The notes under the pieces are model-generated. The model saw nothing but the letters and a program-made list of their open reading frames with translations, was not told where the DNA came from and did not search any database. From positions 1 to 64,000 of the forward strand of contig JAQXAR010000025.1 of the NCBI GenBank assembly GCA_029252805.1: a stretch of DNA of 64,000 nt, read 5' to 3'. The position numbers and the translations under genes were made by a program. Shown one piece after another: positions 17,107 through 27,700 of this stretch (within the stretch, counting starts at the first letter, position 1; each line of letters opens with the position of its first letter). Origin of the DNA: Rickettsiales bacterium. GTDB lineage: Bacteria; Pseudomonadota; Alphaproteobacteria; Rickettsiales; JALZUV01.

Positions 17107-17157
17107 TTGAGAGATTCTCAAGGATAGGCGAGCAAGGCTCGTCCGGCGTTAGTGCCG
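17107..17157 (+). repeat. Cluster of three small inverted repeats upstream of dps
   Basis: Three consecutive stem-loops can be drawn: TTGAGA/TCTCAA (17107-17121), GGCGAGC/GCTCGTC (17127-17143) and CGGC/GCCG (17144-17157). The 125-bp ahpD-dps gap is clearly more GC-rich here than other gaps in the window. No U-tract follows, so the role (mRNA processing, attenuation, small RNA) is unclear. Confidence 0.45.
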
Positions 17158-17203
17158 TAAGCCTGCGTGGCGCTTGAACGAAAAACAAAAAGGAAAAAAC
17201 AAA

Positions 17204-17638
17204 ATGAATAATCCCGTTGCAGAATCACTGAAAGCCGTATTGGCCGATAGCTATACGCTTTATTTAAAAACCCAAAATTATCACTGGAATGTAACGGGGC
17301 CGCATTTTGCCTCTTTGCATGTTTTGTTTGAGCAGCATTATACCGAGTTGACGATGGCGATTGATGAGATTGCAGAATTAATTCGTGGATTAGGCGAGAA
17401 AGCACCGGGAAGTTTTGAAGCGTTCCAGGAGATCTCTACGATCGCATCAGGGGATGTGAATGCCTCGGCTGAACAGATGGTGAAAGAGTTGGCCGCAGAT
17501 CAACTAGCTGTCTCTAAAACCGTTCAAGCAGCGTTAGAAGCAGCGCAAGCAGCAGAGGATGAAGTCGTCATCGGCGCATTGACCGAGCGTTTGACCGTGC
17601 ATCGTAAAAATGCATGGATGCTCAAAAGCAGCCTTTAA
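17204..17638 (+). CDS. dps: Dps-family DNA-protecting ferritin-like protein
   Basis: This is a 144-residue Dps protein starting at MNNPVAESLK; an AGGAAA ribosome site precedes the ATG. An in-frame TTG 30 bp upstream has no such site. The ferroxidase-site residues are seen in the first and second helices: YHWNVTGPHFASLH and FEQHYTELTMAIDEIAELIRGLG. Dps dodecamers oxidise Fe(II) with hydrogen peroxide, store iron and coat DNA. Its position after ahpC-ahpD and before the superoxide dismutase fits an OxyR-type stress regulon. Confidence 0.94.
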   Translation: MNNPVAESLKAVLADSYTLYLKTQNYHWNVTGPHFASLHVLFEQHYTELTMAIDEIAELIRGLGEKAPGSFEAFQEISTIASGDVNASAEQMVKELAADQLAVSKTVQAALEAAQAAEDEVVIGALTERLTVHRKNAWMLKSSL

Positions 17639-17659
17639 TATAACGGAGAGTCGAAGCAT

Positions 17660-18148
17660 ATGGTGGTCCACAGAAAATCTACGATAACTATTATCGGCGT
17701 TTTGGTCTGGCTGATGGGTGCAAACGCTGCGCTAGCACATTGTGAAATCCCGTGTGGAGTGTACGATGATGGCGCGCGTTTCGTGAGCATTATGGGGCAT
17801 GCGAATACGATTGAAAAATCAATGAATGAGATTAATCGTTTAAGTGCGCAAGTGAAGCCTGACTTTCACATGATCTCTCGATGGACTGCCAATAAAGAGA
17901 AGCTTGCGCAAGAGGTGCAGGAGATTGCGTCCGTTTATTTTCTGACGCAGCGTGTCAAAGCACCTAAAGCTGATGCAAGTGATCAGATGAAACAGGCTTA
18001 TGCAATGCATACTGGCTTGCTACACCAGATTCTCGTCGCAGCGATGAAAGCCAAGCAATCCACCGATGTGAAAGCAGTGGGAATTCTACGTGATTTAACA
18101 GAAGAATATAAAGCGCATTATTTTAAAAAACATGGCCACAACCACTGA
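17660..18148 (+). CDS. sodN: Nickel superoxide dismutase with secretion signal
   Basis: The 162-residue precursor carries the nickel-hook sequence HCEIPCGVYDDGAR. His27, Cys28 and Cys32 match His1, Cys2 and Cys6 of mature Ni-SOD, and Tyr35 matches Tyr9. A hydrophobic signal peptide stands directly before His27 and ends NAALA, a normal signal-peptidase I site. Cleavage there would expose His1 without a dedicated SodX-type protease, and the enzyme would work in the periplasm or outside. The following four-helix region (MGHANTIEKSMNEI, DLTEEYKAHYFKKHG) fits the family. The C-terminus is His-rich (KKHGHNH). No sodX gene is adjacent. It is the last gene of the oxidative-stress run. Confidence 0.9.
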   Translation: MVVHRKSTITIIGVLVWLMGANAALAHCEIPCGVYDDGARFVSIMGHANTIEKSMNEINRLSAQVKPDFHMISRWTANKEKLAQEVQEIASVYFLTQRVKAPKADASDQMKQAYAMHTGLLHQILVAAMKAKQSTDVKAVGILRDLTEEYKAHYFKKHGHNH

Positions 18149-18156
18149 GTGAGAAT

Positions 18157-19203
18157 TTAAAGCGCCAGCTCTACGCGGTTGCGGCCCTTTTCTTTGGCTT
18201 GGTAAAGGGCGTTGTCAGCGCGTTTGATAAAGGCAGCAATGCTTTCGTCAGCGCTGCTAACATGGTAGCGGCTGACGCCAATCGAAAGGGTGATTTGGCC
18301 AATTTCTTCGGTTGAGTTTTTGCGTCGGATACGATTTTTTGCGATGAGCGAACGAATGCTTTCTGCGACAATTTGTGCGCCACGTGCGGGAGTCTCAGGC
18401 AATAAAATGGCAAATTCTTCGCCGCCATAGCGGCAGACGATGTCTTTTCCGCGTACGGTGCGGCGCAGTACGCCGGAAACTATTTTAAGCACTTCGTCGC
18501 CAATTTGGTGACCCCAAGTATCGTTGAAGTCCTTGAAAAAGTCGATATCCATCATCAATAAGCAAAGCTCGGTTTTGTTTTCTGTCGCTGTTTCGACTTG
18601 CTCTTGCATGAGTTCGTCAAAGGCACGGCGGTTATTGAGGCTGGTGAGGCCGTCGATACGTGCTTCCGTGGTTGCTTTTTCAAGGTTCTGGCGTAGTTCC
18701 GTAATTTCTTGCTGAGATTCTTTCATCTTCGAGCCAAAATCGGAGCCGCTTTGTTTGATCTCTTGGAGTTGTCCCACGACTTCACCCAATAGTCCTTCAA
18801 GGTTATCATCCCCTTCGATCTTTGAGGAAAGGTCATCAGTTTGTTCGCCTAATTTTTCGTTATAGGCTTTTGCTTCGGTTGAGAAGTTCCCAACCATACG
18901 CATAAATTTATTCATCGCATCGTTAATACCTTGGACGGCTTCTTCATTGTTTGATGCTTTAGAGAAGTATTTTTCATGCAAGCTGTGACTGACTTCATCG
19001 GTGAATTCTACACCTTGTTTGTTCATATCTTCCACTTCTTTGGAAAGCGCTGGCATATGATTGCCAACATGATGGTACCAAAGTTCGTAATTCTCCGGTG
19101 TCGGCAGCACATTAGCCTCAACCATTGCTCGCAATGCCGCTTGTGATTGGCTTTGTGGGTTCGGCTTCGAGCGTGCATCAAATATTTTGGGCTTTAGTGG
19201 CAT
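18157..19203 (-). CDS. Diguanylate cyclase (GGDEF), soluble
   Basis: This is a 348-residue protein with no membrane segment. Residues 1-175 are helical and charged, with a probable coiled coil near 150-175. The C-terminal 160 residues are a GGDEF domain with the active site RYGGEEFAILLPE. The allosteric I-site RxxD (RGKD) stands five residues before GGEEF, so product feedback inhibition is expected. It makes cyclic di-GMP from two GTP. It ends 8 bp from the convergent sodN stop and diverges from pyrD. Confidence 0.92.
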   Translation of the reverse strand: MPLKPKIFDARSKPNPQSQSQAALRAMVEANVLPTPENYELWYHHVGNHMPALSKEVEDMNKQGVEFTDEVSHSLHEKYFSKASNNEEAVQGINDAMNKFMRMVGNFSTEAKAYNEKLGEQTDDLSSKIEGDDNLEGLLGEVVGQLQEIKQSGSDFGSKMKESQQEITELRQNLEKATTEARIDGLTSLNNRRAFDELMQEQVETATENKTELCLLMMDIDFFKDFNDTWGHQIGDEVLKIVSGVLRRTVRGKDIVCRYGGEEFAILLPETPARGAQIVAESIRSLIAKNRIRRKNSTEEIGQITLSIGVSRYHVSSADESIAAFIKRADNALYQAKEKGRNRVELAL

Positions 19204-19283
19204 ATCCTTATCTTAAGCCCAAAAGTGTTGAGAATTTGTTAAAATCATTCACTTTTTTGCAAGAAAATGGCATAAGCTGCTTT

Positions 19284-20309
19284 ATGAGTTTTTATTCCCT
19301 GATTCGCCCATTGATTTTTCAGTTGTCGCCCGAGCGTGCGCACAAGCTAGCCCTGCGTTTTGCGGGGGTGGGGGGTGCGACTTATAAGAGTGAAAAGTTA
19401 AAGCAAAAACTTTTCGGATTAGAATTCTCAAATCCAGTTGGGCTCTCTGCTGGGTTTGATAAGAATGCAGAGGCCGTTAATGGCCTTTCCAAAATGGGCT
19501 TTGGCTTTTTAGAGTTGGGTACGGTGACGCCCTTAGCGCAGCCGGGGAACCCGCAGCCACGATTATTTCGATTGATAGAAGATGAAGCGGTAATTAACCG
19601 TTTAGGATTTAATAATAGCGGTTTAGAAGTTTTTTGTCAAAATTTACAAGCTGCAAAACGTACCCTTCCGCTGGGCGCAAATATCGGTAAGAATAAAGAT
19701 CAAATCGATGCAGCGGCAGATTATGTGAGAGGCTTGGAGGCGGTGAGCTCGCTGGCAGATTATGTGACGGTGAATATTTCTTCGCCGAATACGCAAGGCC
19801 TGCGTGACTTGCAGGAAAAGGATGCGCTGGGCCAGTTATTAGCGGCTTTGATGGAAAAACGTACAAAACCGATTCTGTTAAAAGTGGCGCCGGACTTAGA
19901 TGAAGAACAAATTACCCGTATTGCCGAAGTGGTATTGGAACAAAAGGTCGATGGCTTGATTGTTAGCAATACGACGCTTGATCGACCGGAGAGCCTGAAG
20001 AGTATCCATCGGCCCGAAAGCGGTGGATTAAGCGGCAAACCTGTTTTTACAAAATCGAACCGTACGTTGAAATTATTTGCGCAGCAGATTAATGGGAAGA
20101 TTCCGCTGGTTGGTGTGGGCGGTATTGCGAGCGGTTCCGATGCTTATGCGAAGATTCGTGCCGGAGCATCGCTCGTGCAGCTTTATACCGCCTTGGTGTA
20201 TCAAGGGCCGGGTTTGGTGGCGCGGATTAACCGTGAATTGTTGCAATTGCTTGCACAAGACGGATTCAACCATATAAGTGAGGCAATTGGAGCAGATTTA
20301 AATGAGTAA
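19284..20309 (+). CDS. pyrD: Dihydroorotate dehydrogenase (quinone), class 2
   Basis: This 341-residue enzyme starts at [12 protein letters not shown]; the reading frame is open further upstream but only that ATG fits the family N-terminus. The first 30 residues form the membrane-associated helix pair of class 2 enzymes. [25 protein letters not shown] (catalytic Ser) and [18 protein letters not shown] (FMN phosphate site) are present. It oxidises dihydroorotate to orotate in pyrimidine synthesis and passes electrons to quinone. It overlaps trpS by 8 bp. Confidence 0.94.
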   Translation: MSFYSLIRPLIFQLSPERAHKLALRFAGVGGATYKSEKLKQKLFGLEFSNPVGLSAGFDKNAEAVNGLSKMGFGFLELGTVTPLAQPGNPQPRLFRLIEDEAVINRLGFNNSGLEVFCQNLQAAKRTLPLGANIGKNKDQIDAAADYVRGLEAVSSLADYVTVNISSPNTQGLRDLQEKDALGQLLAALMEKRTKPILLKVAPDLDEEQITRIAEVVLEQKVDGLIVSNTTLDRPESLKSIHRPESGGLSGKPVFTKSNRTLKLFAQQINGKIPLVGVGGIASGSDAYAKIRAGASLVQLYTALVYQGPGLVARINRELLQLLAQDGFNHISEAIGADLNE

Positions 20310-21315
20310 AAAACGTGTATTTTCGGGCGTGCAGCCCACCGGTAATCTCCATTTAGGTAACTATCTGGGAGCGATTCGCCATTGGGTGAAAATGCAGGAT
20401 GATTATGAGTGCATTTATGGCATCATGGATTTACACGCGATTACTGTTGCGCAAAATCCGAATGATTTACGCAACTCGATTCGTGAAGTGGCGGCGGCTC
20501 TGATTGCGAGTGGGATTGATCCGAATAAGAGTATTCTCTTTCCCCAATCGGCGGTTTCTGCACATGCTGAACTTGCGTGGATTCTCAACTGTCATACGCC
20601 GCTTGGCTGGCTTAACCGTATGACGCAATTTAAAGAGAAAGCCGGTAAGAAACGGGATAACGCCTCACTTGGGCTTTATGGGTATCCTGTGTTGATGGCA
20701 GCAGATATTCTGGCTTATAATGCGACGCATGTACCGGTGGGTGAAGATCAGAAACAGCATTTGGAACTGTCTCGCGATATTGCGGGTGCCTTTAACCGCG
20801 CTTACGATCAGGAATATTTCGAGTTGCCAGAGCCCCTCATTATGGGGGAAGCAACGCGTGTGATGAGCTTGCGTGACGGTACGAAGAAGATGAGTAAATC
20901 AGATGCATCAGAAATGTCGCGTATTGACCTGACGGATACACAAGATACGATTGCCAAGAAGTTCCGTAAGGCGAAGTCCGATATGGAAGAAGGCGTGACG
21001 TACGATGTAGAGAAGCGGCCTGAGGCAAGTAACTTGCTTACTATTTATGCCGCGCTTGCTGACACATCACGCACGCAAGTTGAGGCACAATTTGCTTCCA
21101 GTGCTTTCTCGGATTTCAAGAAAGAGTTAACGGATTTGGCAGTGGCAAAGCTTGCGCCACTCACCTCTAAAATGCGTGTGTTGATGGAAGATCCTGAAAG
21201 CATTGATCGCTACCTACAGAACGGTACGGAGCGGGCTCACGAAATTGCGCAGAAGCAATTGGCCGAAGTGCGCGAGATTGTTGGTTTTCCTGTATTTAAA
21301 GAGTCATCCTTTTAG
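20302..21315 (+). CDS. trpS: Tryptophanyl-tRNA synthetase
   Basis: This is a 337-residue class I aminoacyl-tRNA synthetase. The HIGH-type motif is [12 protein letters not shown] near the N-terminus and the KMSKS loop is [11 protein letters not shown] near residue 198. Length and motifs fit the bacterial enzyme throughout. It overlaps the pyrD stop by 8 bp and is followed 3 bp later by a small membrane protein gene, so the three are probably one operon. Confidence 0.96.
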   Translation: MSKKRVFSGVQPTGNLHLGNYLGAIRHWVKMQDDYECIYGIMDLHAITVAQNPNDLRNSIREVAAALIASGIDPNKSILFPQSAVSAHAELAWILNCHTPLGWLNRMTQFKEKAGKKRDNASLGLYGYPVLMAADILAYNATHVPVGEDQKQHLELSRDIAGAFNRAYDQEYFELPEPLIMGEATRVMSLRDGTKKMSKSDASEMSRIDLTDTQDTIAKKFRKAKSDMEEGVTYDVEKRPEASNLLTIYAALADTSRTQVEAQFASSAFSDFKKELTDLAVAKLAPLTSKMRVLMEDPESIDRYLQNGTERAHEIAQKQLAEVREIVGFPVFKESSF

Positions 21316-21318
21316 CTT

Positions 21319-21927
21319 ATGGACCGTGAAAAACTAAAATACACAATTACAGAAACCTTCCGTTTGAAGGGATGGTGGTATTTTACCTGGCGAATTTTAG
21401 CGGTGGTTGCATTGGTTTGGTTTTTCTTTCCAGAAATGGCGATAAACCCTGCTTCGAAGGAAAATGCATCTGAATCTGAGCAGGCTGAACCTTTTGTGGC
21501 GAAAGCCTGGCATCAAACAGCGGAGACCAAGCGAGACTTGCGCGCCATTTTAACGACGACCCAAAGCAGTTTCTATTGGGATAGTTTCAATTGGATGATG
21601 GAATATGGCAAGGCCAGCCAGCCGAAAGATTTTGAAAGCAAAATACTTTCCCTCCTTATGGTTATGGGCGAGACTGCGGTGAATGAAAAGCAGCAACAGT
21701 GTCGACAATTTCGTGAAAAGTTAATGGTGGTCGGCCAAGTAAACACGCGCACGGGCATTGCGTGTAAGCGTGGGGTTGCGGATTGGTGTAAGCAAGTGGC
21801 AGGTGAAAAAATGCATTGCCGCGATAAACAACCAACCGGTCTGGATGCTTTAACCGGTGATGCGCTTGGTAGTCATAACCTCGATACCAAGCTTAAGCGC
21901 GGATTGCACAGTCTTCCAAGCTTTTAG
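21319..21927 (+). CDS. Hypothetical single-pass membrane protein
   Basis: This 202-residue protein has one membrane helix (about residues 22-42, WRILAVVALVWFFFP) after a basic N-terminus. A hydrophilic, probably periplasmic domain follows, containing four cysteines (QQCRQF, IACKRG, DWCKQV and MHCRDK). No family is recognised. It starts 3 bp after the trpS stop, so it is likely co-transcribed with pyrD-trpS, but nothing links its function to theirs. Confidence 0.7.
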   Translation: MDREKLKYTITETFRLKGWWYFTWRILAVVALVWFFFPEMAINPASKENASESEQAEPFVAKAWHQTAETKRDLRAILTTTQSSFYWDSFNWMMEYGKASQPKDFESKILSLLMVMGETAVNEKQQQCRQFREKLMVVGQVNTRTGIACKRGVADWCKQVAGEKMHCRDKQPTGLDALTGDALGSHNLDTKLKRGLHSLPSF

Positions 21928-21977
21928 TCCTGCTCATTTGGTTGAGTCGTATATTCAAATTGATATGGGGTCAGAGA

Positions 21978-23402
21978 TTAATTTGCGATTGGCTTAAGTG
22001 ATTTGAACGCTTCCAGTGCGCGGTTGCGTGAGGTTTTTAAATCCACGATGGGGTTAGGATAGGTTTTTCCGAGTGTCACGCTTGCGCCTTGCAGCACCGT
22101 ATCGGGCGCCTCCCACGGATTGAATAGATATTTATCGGGTAATTCTCTTAATTCAGGCACAAATTGTCGGGTATATTCACCTTGCGGATCAAATCTCTTA
22201 CCTTGGGTTACGGGATTGAAAATACGGAAAAACGGCGCTGCATCCGCTCCACAACCAGCGATCCATTGCCAGCTAGCACTATTGCTGGCTAAGTCAGCAT
22301 CGACTAAACAATCCCAGAACCAATGTTCGCCATGGTGCCAGTGCAAGAGGAGGTTTTTTACGAGAAAAGAGCCTACAATCATACGCACTCGGTTATGCAT
22401 TACGCCGGTTTGCCAAAGCTCGCGCATACCGGCATCGACAATCGGAATACCAGTTTGGCCTTTTTGCCATGCGTGTAATGTTTCAGCATCCTCAATCCAG
22501 GGGAAAATGTCGAATTTGGATTGCAGGTTTTTACGTGGAAGTTCTGGATTGTAATAGAGCTGGCTGTAAGAAAATTCGCGCCACCCTAGTTCGCTACAAA
22601 AATGATCAATGTTTGTATCTTCGCCTCGTGCAATGGCTGAGTGCCAGACTTGATTAGGAGAGATCTCGCCAAAATGCAGGTGAGGCGATAAGCGAGAAAC
22701 ATACGGTTTGGCAGGAATATTTCGTCCCTCCTTATAGTGGTGTAATCCTTCCTCAAAAAAGGCATATACCCTGTCGACGGCTCCGGTTTCACCAATGTTC
22801 CAATGCGGCTCTAGCGGTGTATCCCAGCGAATTTTAGGGAGGAGGTCAAGCAGGTCAATCGAGCGGCTGTTTGCCGCATTCTCATATAGTTCCAGTGGCG
22901 TGGGGGTAGGCAGTGGCTGCCGAGGTGGGGTCGCATTTAAGCACCCTCTGCGGTAAAAGGGGGTGAATACTTTATAAGGCGTTCCATCCGCTTTATGAAT
23001 CTCCCATGGTTCCCATAGGAGCGATCCATTATGGGTCTTCGTTTCAATACCTTGTGCTTCTAGCGTTTCTTTTATCTTTTTGTCACGCGCAATACGCCAT
23101 GGCTCATAACAACGATTCCAGTGAATAGATTGCACGCAATGTTGCTGCGCTAAATCGCTCAAAATGGTTTCGGGATCACCTTTATAAACGCAAAGCTTGC
23201 CGCTTAAAGATTCATTCAGTGCCTGCAGTGAATGATGTAACCACCAGCGGCTAGCGCTGCCCATTTGATGTTGCGCCGCATTCTCATCATCCAAAATATA
23301 AACAGGTAGCACCTTTCCACACTCAGCGGCTTGGGTGAGTGCAGGGTTATCCGCAAGCCGTAAATCTTGACGGAACCAATGGATGGAAACGGGGGTACTC
23401 AT
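21978..23402 (-). CDS. phrB: Deoxyribodipyrimidine photolyase (class I CPD type)
   Basis: This is a 474-residue cryptochrome/photolyase-family protein. It has the N-terminal antenna domain (IHWFRQDLRLADNPAL) and the C-terminal FAD domain (LGWREFSYSQLYYN, MRELWQTGVMHNRVRMIVGS, DADLASNSASWQWIAG and PFFRIFNPVTQGKRFDP). It repairs UV-made cyclobutane dimers using blue light. It stands alone, on the opposite strand to its neighbours. The lipid-modification run at 33-39 kb belongs to a gene set that often travels with a photolyase in other proteobacteria. Confidence 0.94.
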   Translation of the reverse strand: MSTPVSIHWFRQDLRLADNPALTQAAECGKVLPVYILDDENAAQHQMGSASRWWLHHSLQALNESLSGKLCVYKGDPETILSDLAQQHCVQSIHWNRCYEPWRIARDKKIKETLEAQGIETKTHNGSLLWEPWEIHKADGTPYKVFTPFYRRGCLNATPPRQPLPTPTPLELYENAANSRSIDLLDLLPKIRWDTPLEPHWNIGETGAVDRVYAFFEEGLHHYKEGRNIPAKPYVSRLSPHLHFGEISPNQVWHSAIARGEDTNIDHFCSELGWREFSYSQLYYNPELPRKNLQSKFDIFPWIEDAETLHAWQKGQTGIPIVDAGMRELWQTGVMHNRVRMIVGSFLVKNLLLHWHHGEHWFWDCLVDADLASNSASWQWIAGCGADAAPFFRIFNPVTQGKRFDPQGEYTRQFVPELRELPDKYLFNPWEAPDTVLQGASVTLGKTYPNPIVDLKTSRNRALEAFKSLKPIAN

Positions 23403-23641
23403 AAGTTTGTGTCCTTTTTAGTTCCTTGGCGCGGATGAAAGTGCTCTCTGGCTGGTTTCCGAGTAGATTTCTGACATCAAACGCTTCCATGTTCGCATTA
23501 TACCAAGTTCGAACTTTCACAACAGTTACATCTAGGTAATCTTGTTTTAGTGATTCCATTCCAAAGAGAGCGCTACATTACAAATTTTCAATATAATAGT
23601 CTTTGCAACTCGACCGTTTCACGCCTATTTTTGTTTCCTTA

Positions 23642-24748
23642 ATGAAAGCTTATAGGGTGTTGGCAATGCGTTTAGAACGATGTTTTTATGGAATGGCTTT
23701 TGCGGCATCAATGCTGCTGGCAATGCCTGTTTTTGCACAGAAACTTTCTGCTCCAGCAGTGATTGTTTCGATTGTCAAAATCAGTCCTATCTCGGATCGG
23801 GTGGAGGCGCTTGGTACGCTGCAGGCCAATGAATCGGTTGAAATCACCGCGACGGTGACGGAGAAAATCACTGCCCTGCATTTTGACGATGGGCAGCGGG
23901 TCGAGCAAGGCGATACGCTGGTGGAGATGACCAGCAGCGAAGAGCATGCTCTATTGCGTGCAGCGCGCTCCACTTTGAACGAAGCCCGCAAGCAATTTAC
24001 CCGTTATAAAGAGCTAACGGCGACCAGTGCGGCCAGCAAATCGGTGCTGGATTTACGCCGCCGTGATATGGAAACCGCCAAAGCACGCCTGAACGCGATT
24101 GAATCGCGCATGAGTGACCGGTTGCTTAAAGCGCCTTTCTCCGGAGTGGTTTCGTTACGTAATATCAGTGTGGGGGCGCTGGTGGAGCCGGGAGATATCA
24201 TTACCACTCTGTATGACGATACGATGATGAAGTTGGATTTCTCCGTTCCTTCGACCTTTCTACCCGTACTCAAAACCGGATTGCCAATTATCGCCCGCGC
24301 CCGCGCCTTTGGTGATCAGCAATTTCACGGCACGGTGAGCAGCATTGATCCTGCTATCAATCCTATCACCCGTTCAGTGCAGGTGCGTGCGGTTTTGCCT
24401 AATGAGGCTAACTTATTGAATGCCGGACTTTTAATGTCGGTTGAGCTACTCAAAAACCCTCGTAAATCCATTACGGTGCCTGAGGAAGCCTTGGTGATGA
24501 AAGGTGACCAGCATTATCTTTATGTGGCGACAGAAGATTTGCTCGCGGATCAGCGCCCGGTTAAAATTGGCACGCGTTTTCATGGATCGGTAGAGATTCT
24601 AAAGGGCATTGAAGTCGGAGAAAAACTCATCACGCGTGGGATGATGAATCTACGGCCCAACCAACTCGTGACGATCCGCGGTGAAGATACGGGCGGCGAT
24701 TCGTTAGATAGCATGCTAAACGGCAATGCTAAGGGCAGCACCCCATGA
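23642..24748 (+). CDS. RND efflux periplasmic adaptor (membrane-fusion protein)
   Basis: This protein of about 368 residues begins at MKAYRVLAMRLERCF; a second in-frame ATG at 23666 is equally possible and keeps the signal peptide (ending MPVFAQ). It has the lipoyl half-motifs VEALGTLQANESVEIT and LKAPFSGVVSLRNISVGALVEPGD around a short helical hairpin. A beta-barrel and a membrane-proximal domain follow (VPEEALVMKGDQHYLYV). It should couple the downstream RND pump to an outer-membrane channel. It overlaps the pump gene by 4 bp. Codons look somewhat more GC-rich than in the polysaccharide locus. Confidence 0.92.
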   Translation: MKAYRVLAMRLERCFYGMAFAASMLLAMPVFAQKLSAPAVIVSIVKISPISDRVEALGTLQANESVEITATVTEKITALHFDDGQRVEQGDTLVEMTSSEEHALLRAARSTLNEARKQFTRYKELTATSAASKSVLDLRRRDMETAKARLNAIESRMSDRLLKAPFSGVVSLRNISVGALVEPGDIITTLYDDTMMKLDFSVPSTFLPVLKTGLPIIARARAFGDQQFHGTVSSIDPAINPITRSVQVRAVLPNEANLLNAGLLMSVELLKNPRKSITVPEEALVMKGDQHYLYVATEDLLADQRPVKIGTRFHGSVEILKGIEVGEKLITRGMMNLRPNQLVTIRGEDTGGDSLDSMLNGNAKGSTP

Positions 24749-27700
24749 TGATTTCTGATATCTGCGTGAAGCGTCCGGTACTGGCTTCCGTTATTTCGTT
24801 GTTGCTGATTGTTATTGGCGTGGTGGCCTTTATGGAGCTACCTTTGCGCCAATATCCTGACATTGATCCGCCGATTATTTCGGTCGACACGATCTATCCC
24901 GGTGCGGCGGCCAATGTGGTCGAAACGCGCATTACCGAACTCGTCGAGGACCGTATTGCGGGTGTCGAGGGTATCCGATCCATTTCTTCGGTGAGTGAGG
25001 ATGGCCGTTCGCGCGTGACGATCGAGTTTAGCGTGAATCGCGATATTGACGCCGCCGCTAACGATATTCGTGATCGTGTTTCAACGATTCTGGACGATCT
25101 GCCCGAAGAAGCCGAACCCTCAGAGATCCAAAAAGTGGATTCCAATGATGATGTGATTATGTGGCTGAATCTGGTGTCCGATCGGATGACGGTGCCGGAG
25201 CTGACCGACTATGCAGAGCGATATTTGGTCGATCGTTTTTCGGTGCTGGACGGTGTGGCTCGGGTACGTGTGGGCGGTGGGCTGACCTATGCCATGCGGG
25301 TGTGGTTGGATCGAAACCAGCTTGCGGCACGGAACCTGACTGTTGCGGATATTGAGAATGCCTTGCGGCAGGAAAATGTCGAGTTACCGGCAGGTAGCTT
25401 GGAATCGAAGAATACGCAATTTACGCTGCGGTTGGAGCGCTCTTTCCGCTCGGCTGAAGATTTTTCCAATCTGGTGATTGCGCGTGGCGCGAATGGCTAT
25501 CTAGTACGCTTGGGCGATGTCGCTAAAGTGGAAAAAGGCGTCGAGGAAAATCGTATCTTTTTCCGTGGCAATGAGGTGCCGATGGTGGGCCTGGGGGTCA
25601 TCAAGCAATCGACCGCCAACACGCTGGATGTAACCCGTCTTGCCAAAGCAGAGGCGCTGCGTTTGGTGGGTAAGCTACCCGCAGGGATGGAGATCAAGCA
25701 AAGCTACGATAGTTCCGTCTTTATTGAAGGGGCGATTAACGAGGTCTATAAAACCCTCGCCATTGCCATTTTACTGGTGATCATCGTTATCTATCTATTC
25801 TTGGGAGATATCCGCTCCGTCATTATCCCGGCCGTCACGGTGCCTATCTCGCTTACGGCAACCTTTATCGTGCTTTATGCATTGGATTACTCGGTTAACC
25901 TGCTGACTTTACTCGCGCTGGTTCTGGCGATCGGACTGGTGGTGGATGATGCGATTGTGGTGCTGGAAAATATTTATCGTCGGATGCAGAAATTTGGTGA
26001 AACACCGCTGGTCGCTGCTTTTCGGGGTACGCGGGAGATTTCATTTGCGGTGATTTCGACCTCGCTGGTGTTAGTATCAGTCTTTGTGCCGCTCGCATTT
26101 TTAGAAGGCGATATCGGTCGATTATTTTCAGAGTTTGCCGTGACAATGGCGGCAGCAGTGGGATTCTCCAGTCTGGTAGCGCTCACGCTGACCCCGGTCA
26201 TTGCCTCGTTTCTGCTAAAGCAGGACCCTAAGCCTTCCATTATCAGCCAGAAAATCACGGCGGGGTTTACGAGTGTGCAGAATGCTTATGGTCGACAATT
26301 AGGCTGGGTACTAAGGCATCCTCGACTCATGTTTTTCGTCCTCTTGAGTTTACTTGGGTTCGTTGGCGCAATGCTCTCGATCATCCCTAGCGAATACGCG
26401 CCAAAGGAAGATCGCGGGGCATTTTTCGTATTGGTCAATGGTCCTGAGGGCGCCTCCTACGATTATATGACCGAATATATGGATGAGATCGAAGCGCGGA
26501 TGATGCCCTATGTGGAGTCGGAGGAATTTACCCGCCTTCTGGTGCGTGCGCCGCGTAGTTTCGGTAGTTACGAATCCTTTAATAGTGGTATTGTGATTGT
26601 CGTGCTCAATGATTGGAGTAAGCGCCGCGATGCTAATACTATTATGAATGAAGTACGTGGCAAACTGGCTGACCTGCCCGGAGTGCGTGCATTTCCGGTC
26701 ATGCGGCAAGGCTTTGGCGGGCGTATTCAGAAGCCGGTGCAGTTTGTCATTGGCGGGGGTACGTATGAGGTGCTTGCTGGGTGGCGCGACACTCTTATCG
26801 AGCAAATCACACAGCAGAATCCCGGATTTTTGGGCATTGATTCTGACTATAAGCAAACCAAACCGCAGCTACAAATCACCATTGATTACAATCGCGCTGC
26901 TGAATTGGGCGTGACGGTCAGCGAAATTGGCCGAACGCTGGAAACTATGATGGGGTCACGCAAAGTAACCACCTATATCGAAGCGGGTGAAGAATATGAT
27001 GTGATTGTGGAGGGGGAGCGCGCGTTTCAGAGTACTCCCACCAGTATCGAGAATATTTATATTCGCTCCAGTCGTGGCAATGCACTTATCCCGCTTTCTA
27101 ATTTGGTCTTCATCAAAGAATTCGCCGATTCACCCACACTGAACCGCTATAATCGCGTGCGTGCGATTACGATAGAGGCGAACCTGCAAGATGGCTATAC
27201 GCTGGGCGAAGCGCTGGCGCATCTGGAAGGAGTGGTCGCCGAGCACCTTCCAGAACAGGTGATTATCGATTATAAAGGTCAGTCGGAGGACTTCCAATCG
27301 TATGGCAGTTCCATTTTCTTCACCTTCCTGATGGGGCTCTTAATTGTTTATCTGGTGCTGGCCGCGCAGTTTGAAAGTTATGTGCATCCCATTACCATCA
27401 TGCTGACGGTGCCCTTAGCGATTGCGGGAGCGTTGGCGGGCATGGCCTTATTGGATGTCACGATGAATATTTATACGCGGATTGGTTTGATTATGTTGGT
27501 TGGGCTAGCGGCTAAAAACGGTATTCTCATTGTAGAGTTTGCCAACCAGCTGCGTGATCAGGGAAAAACGATCCCCGAAGCACTGCGCGAGGCATCGCTG
27601 ACTCGCTTGCGTCCTATTGTGATGACGGGTATCACCACTGCCGCTGGCTCTATCCCGCTTGTACTCGCTTTTGGGCCGGGCGCCGAAACTCGCGCCGCGA

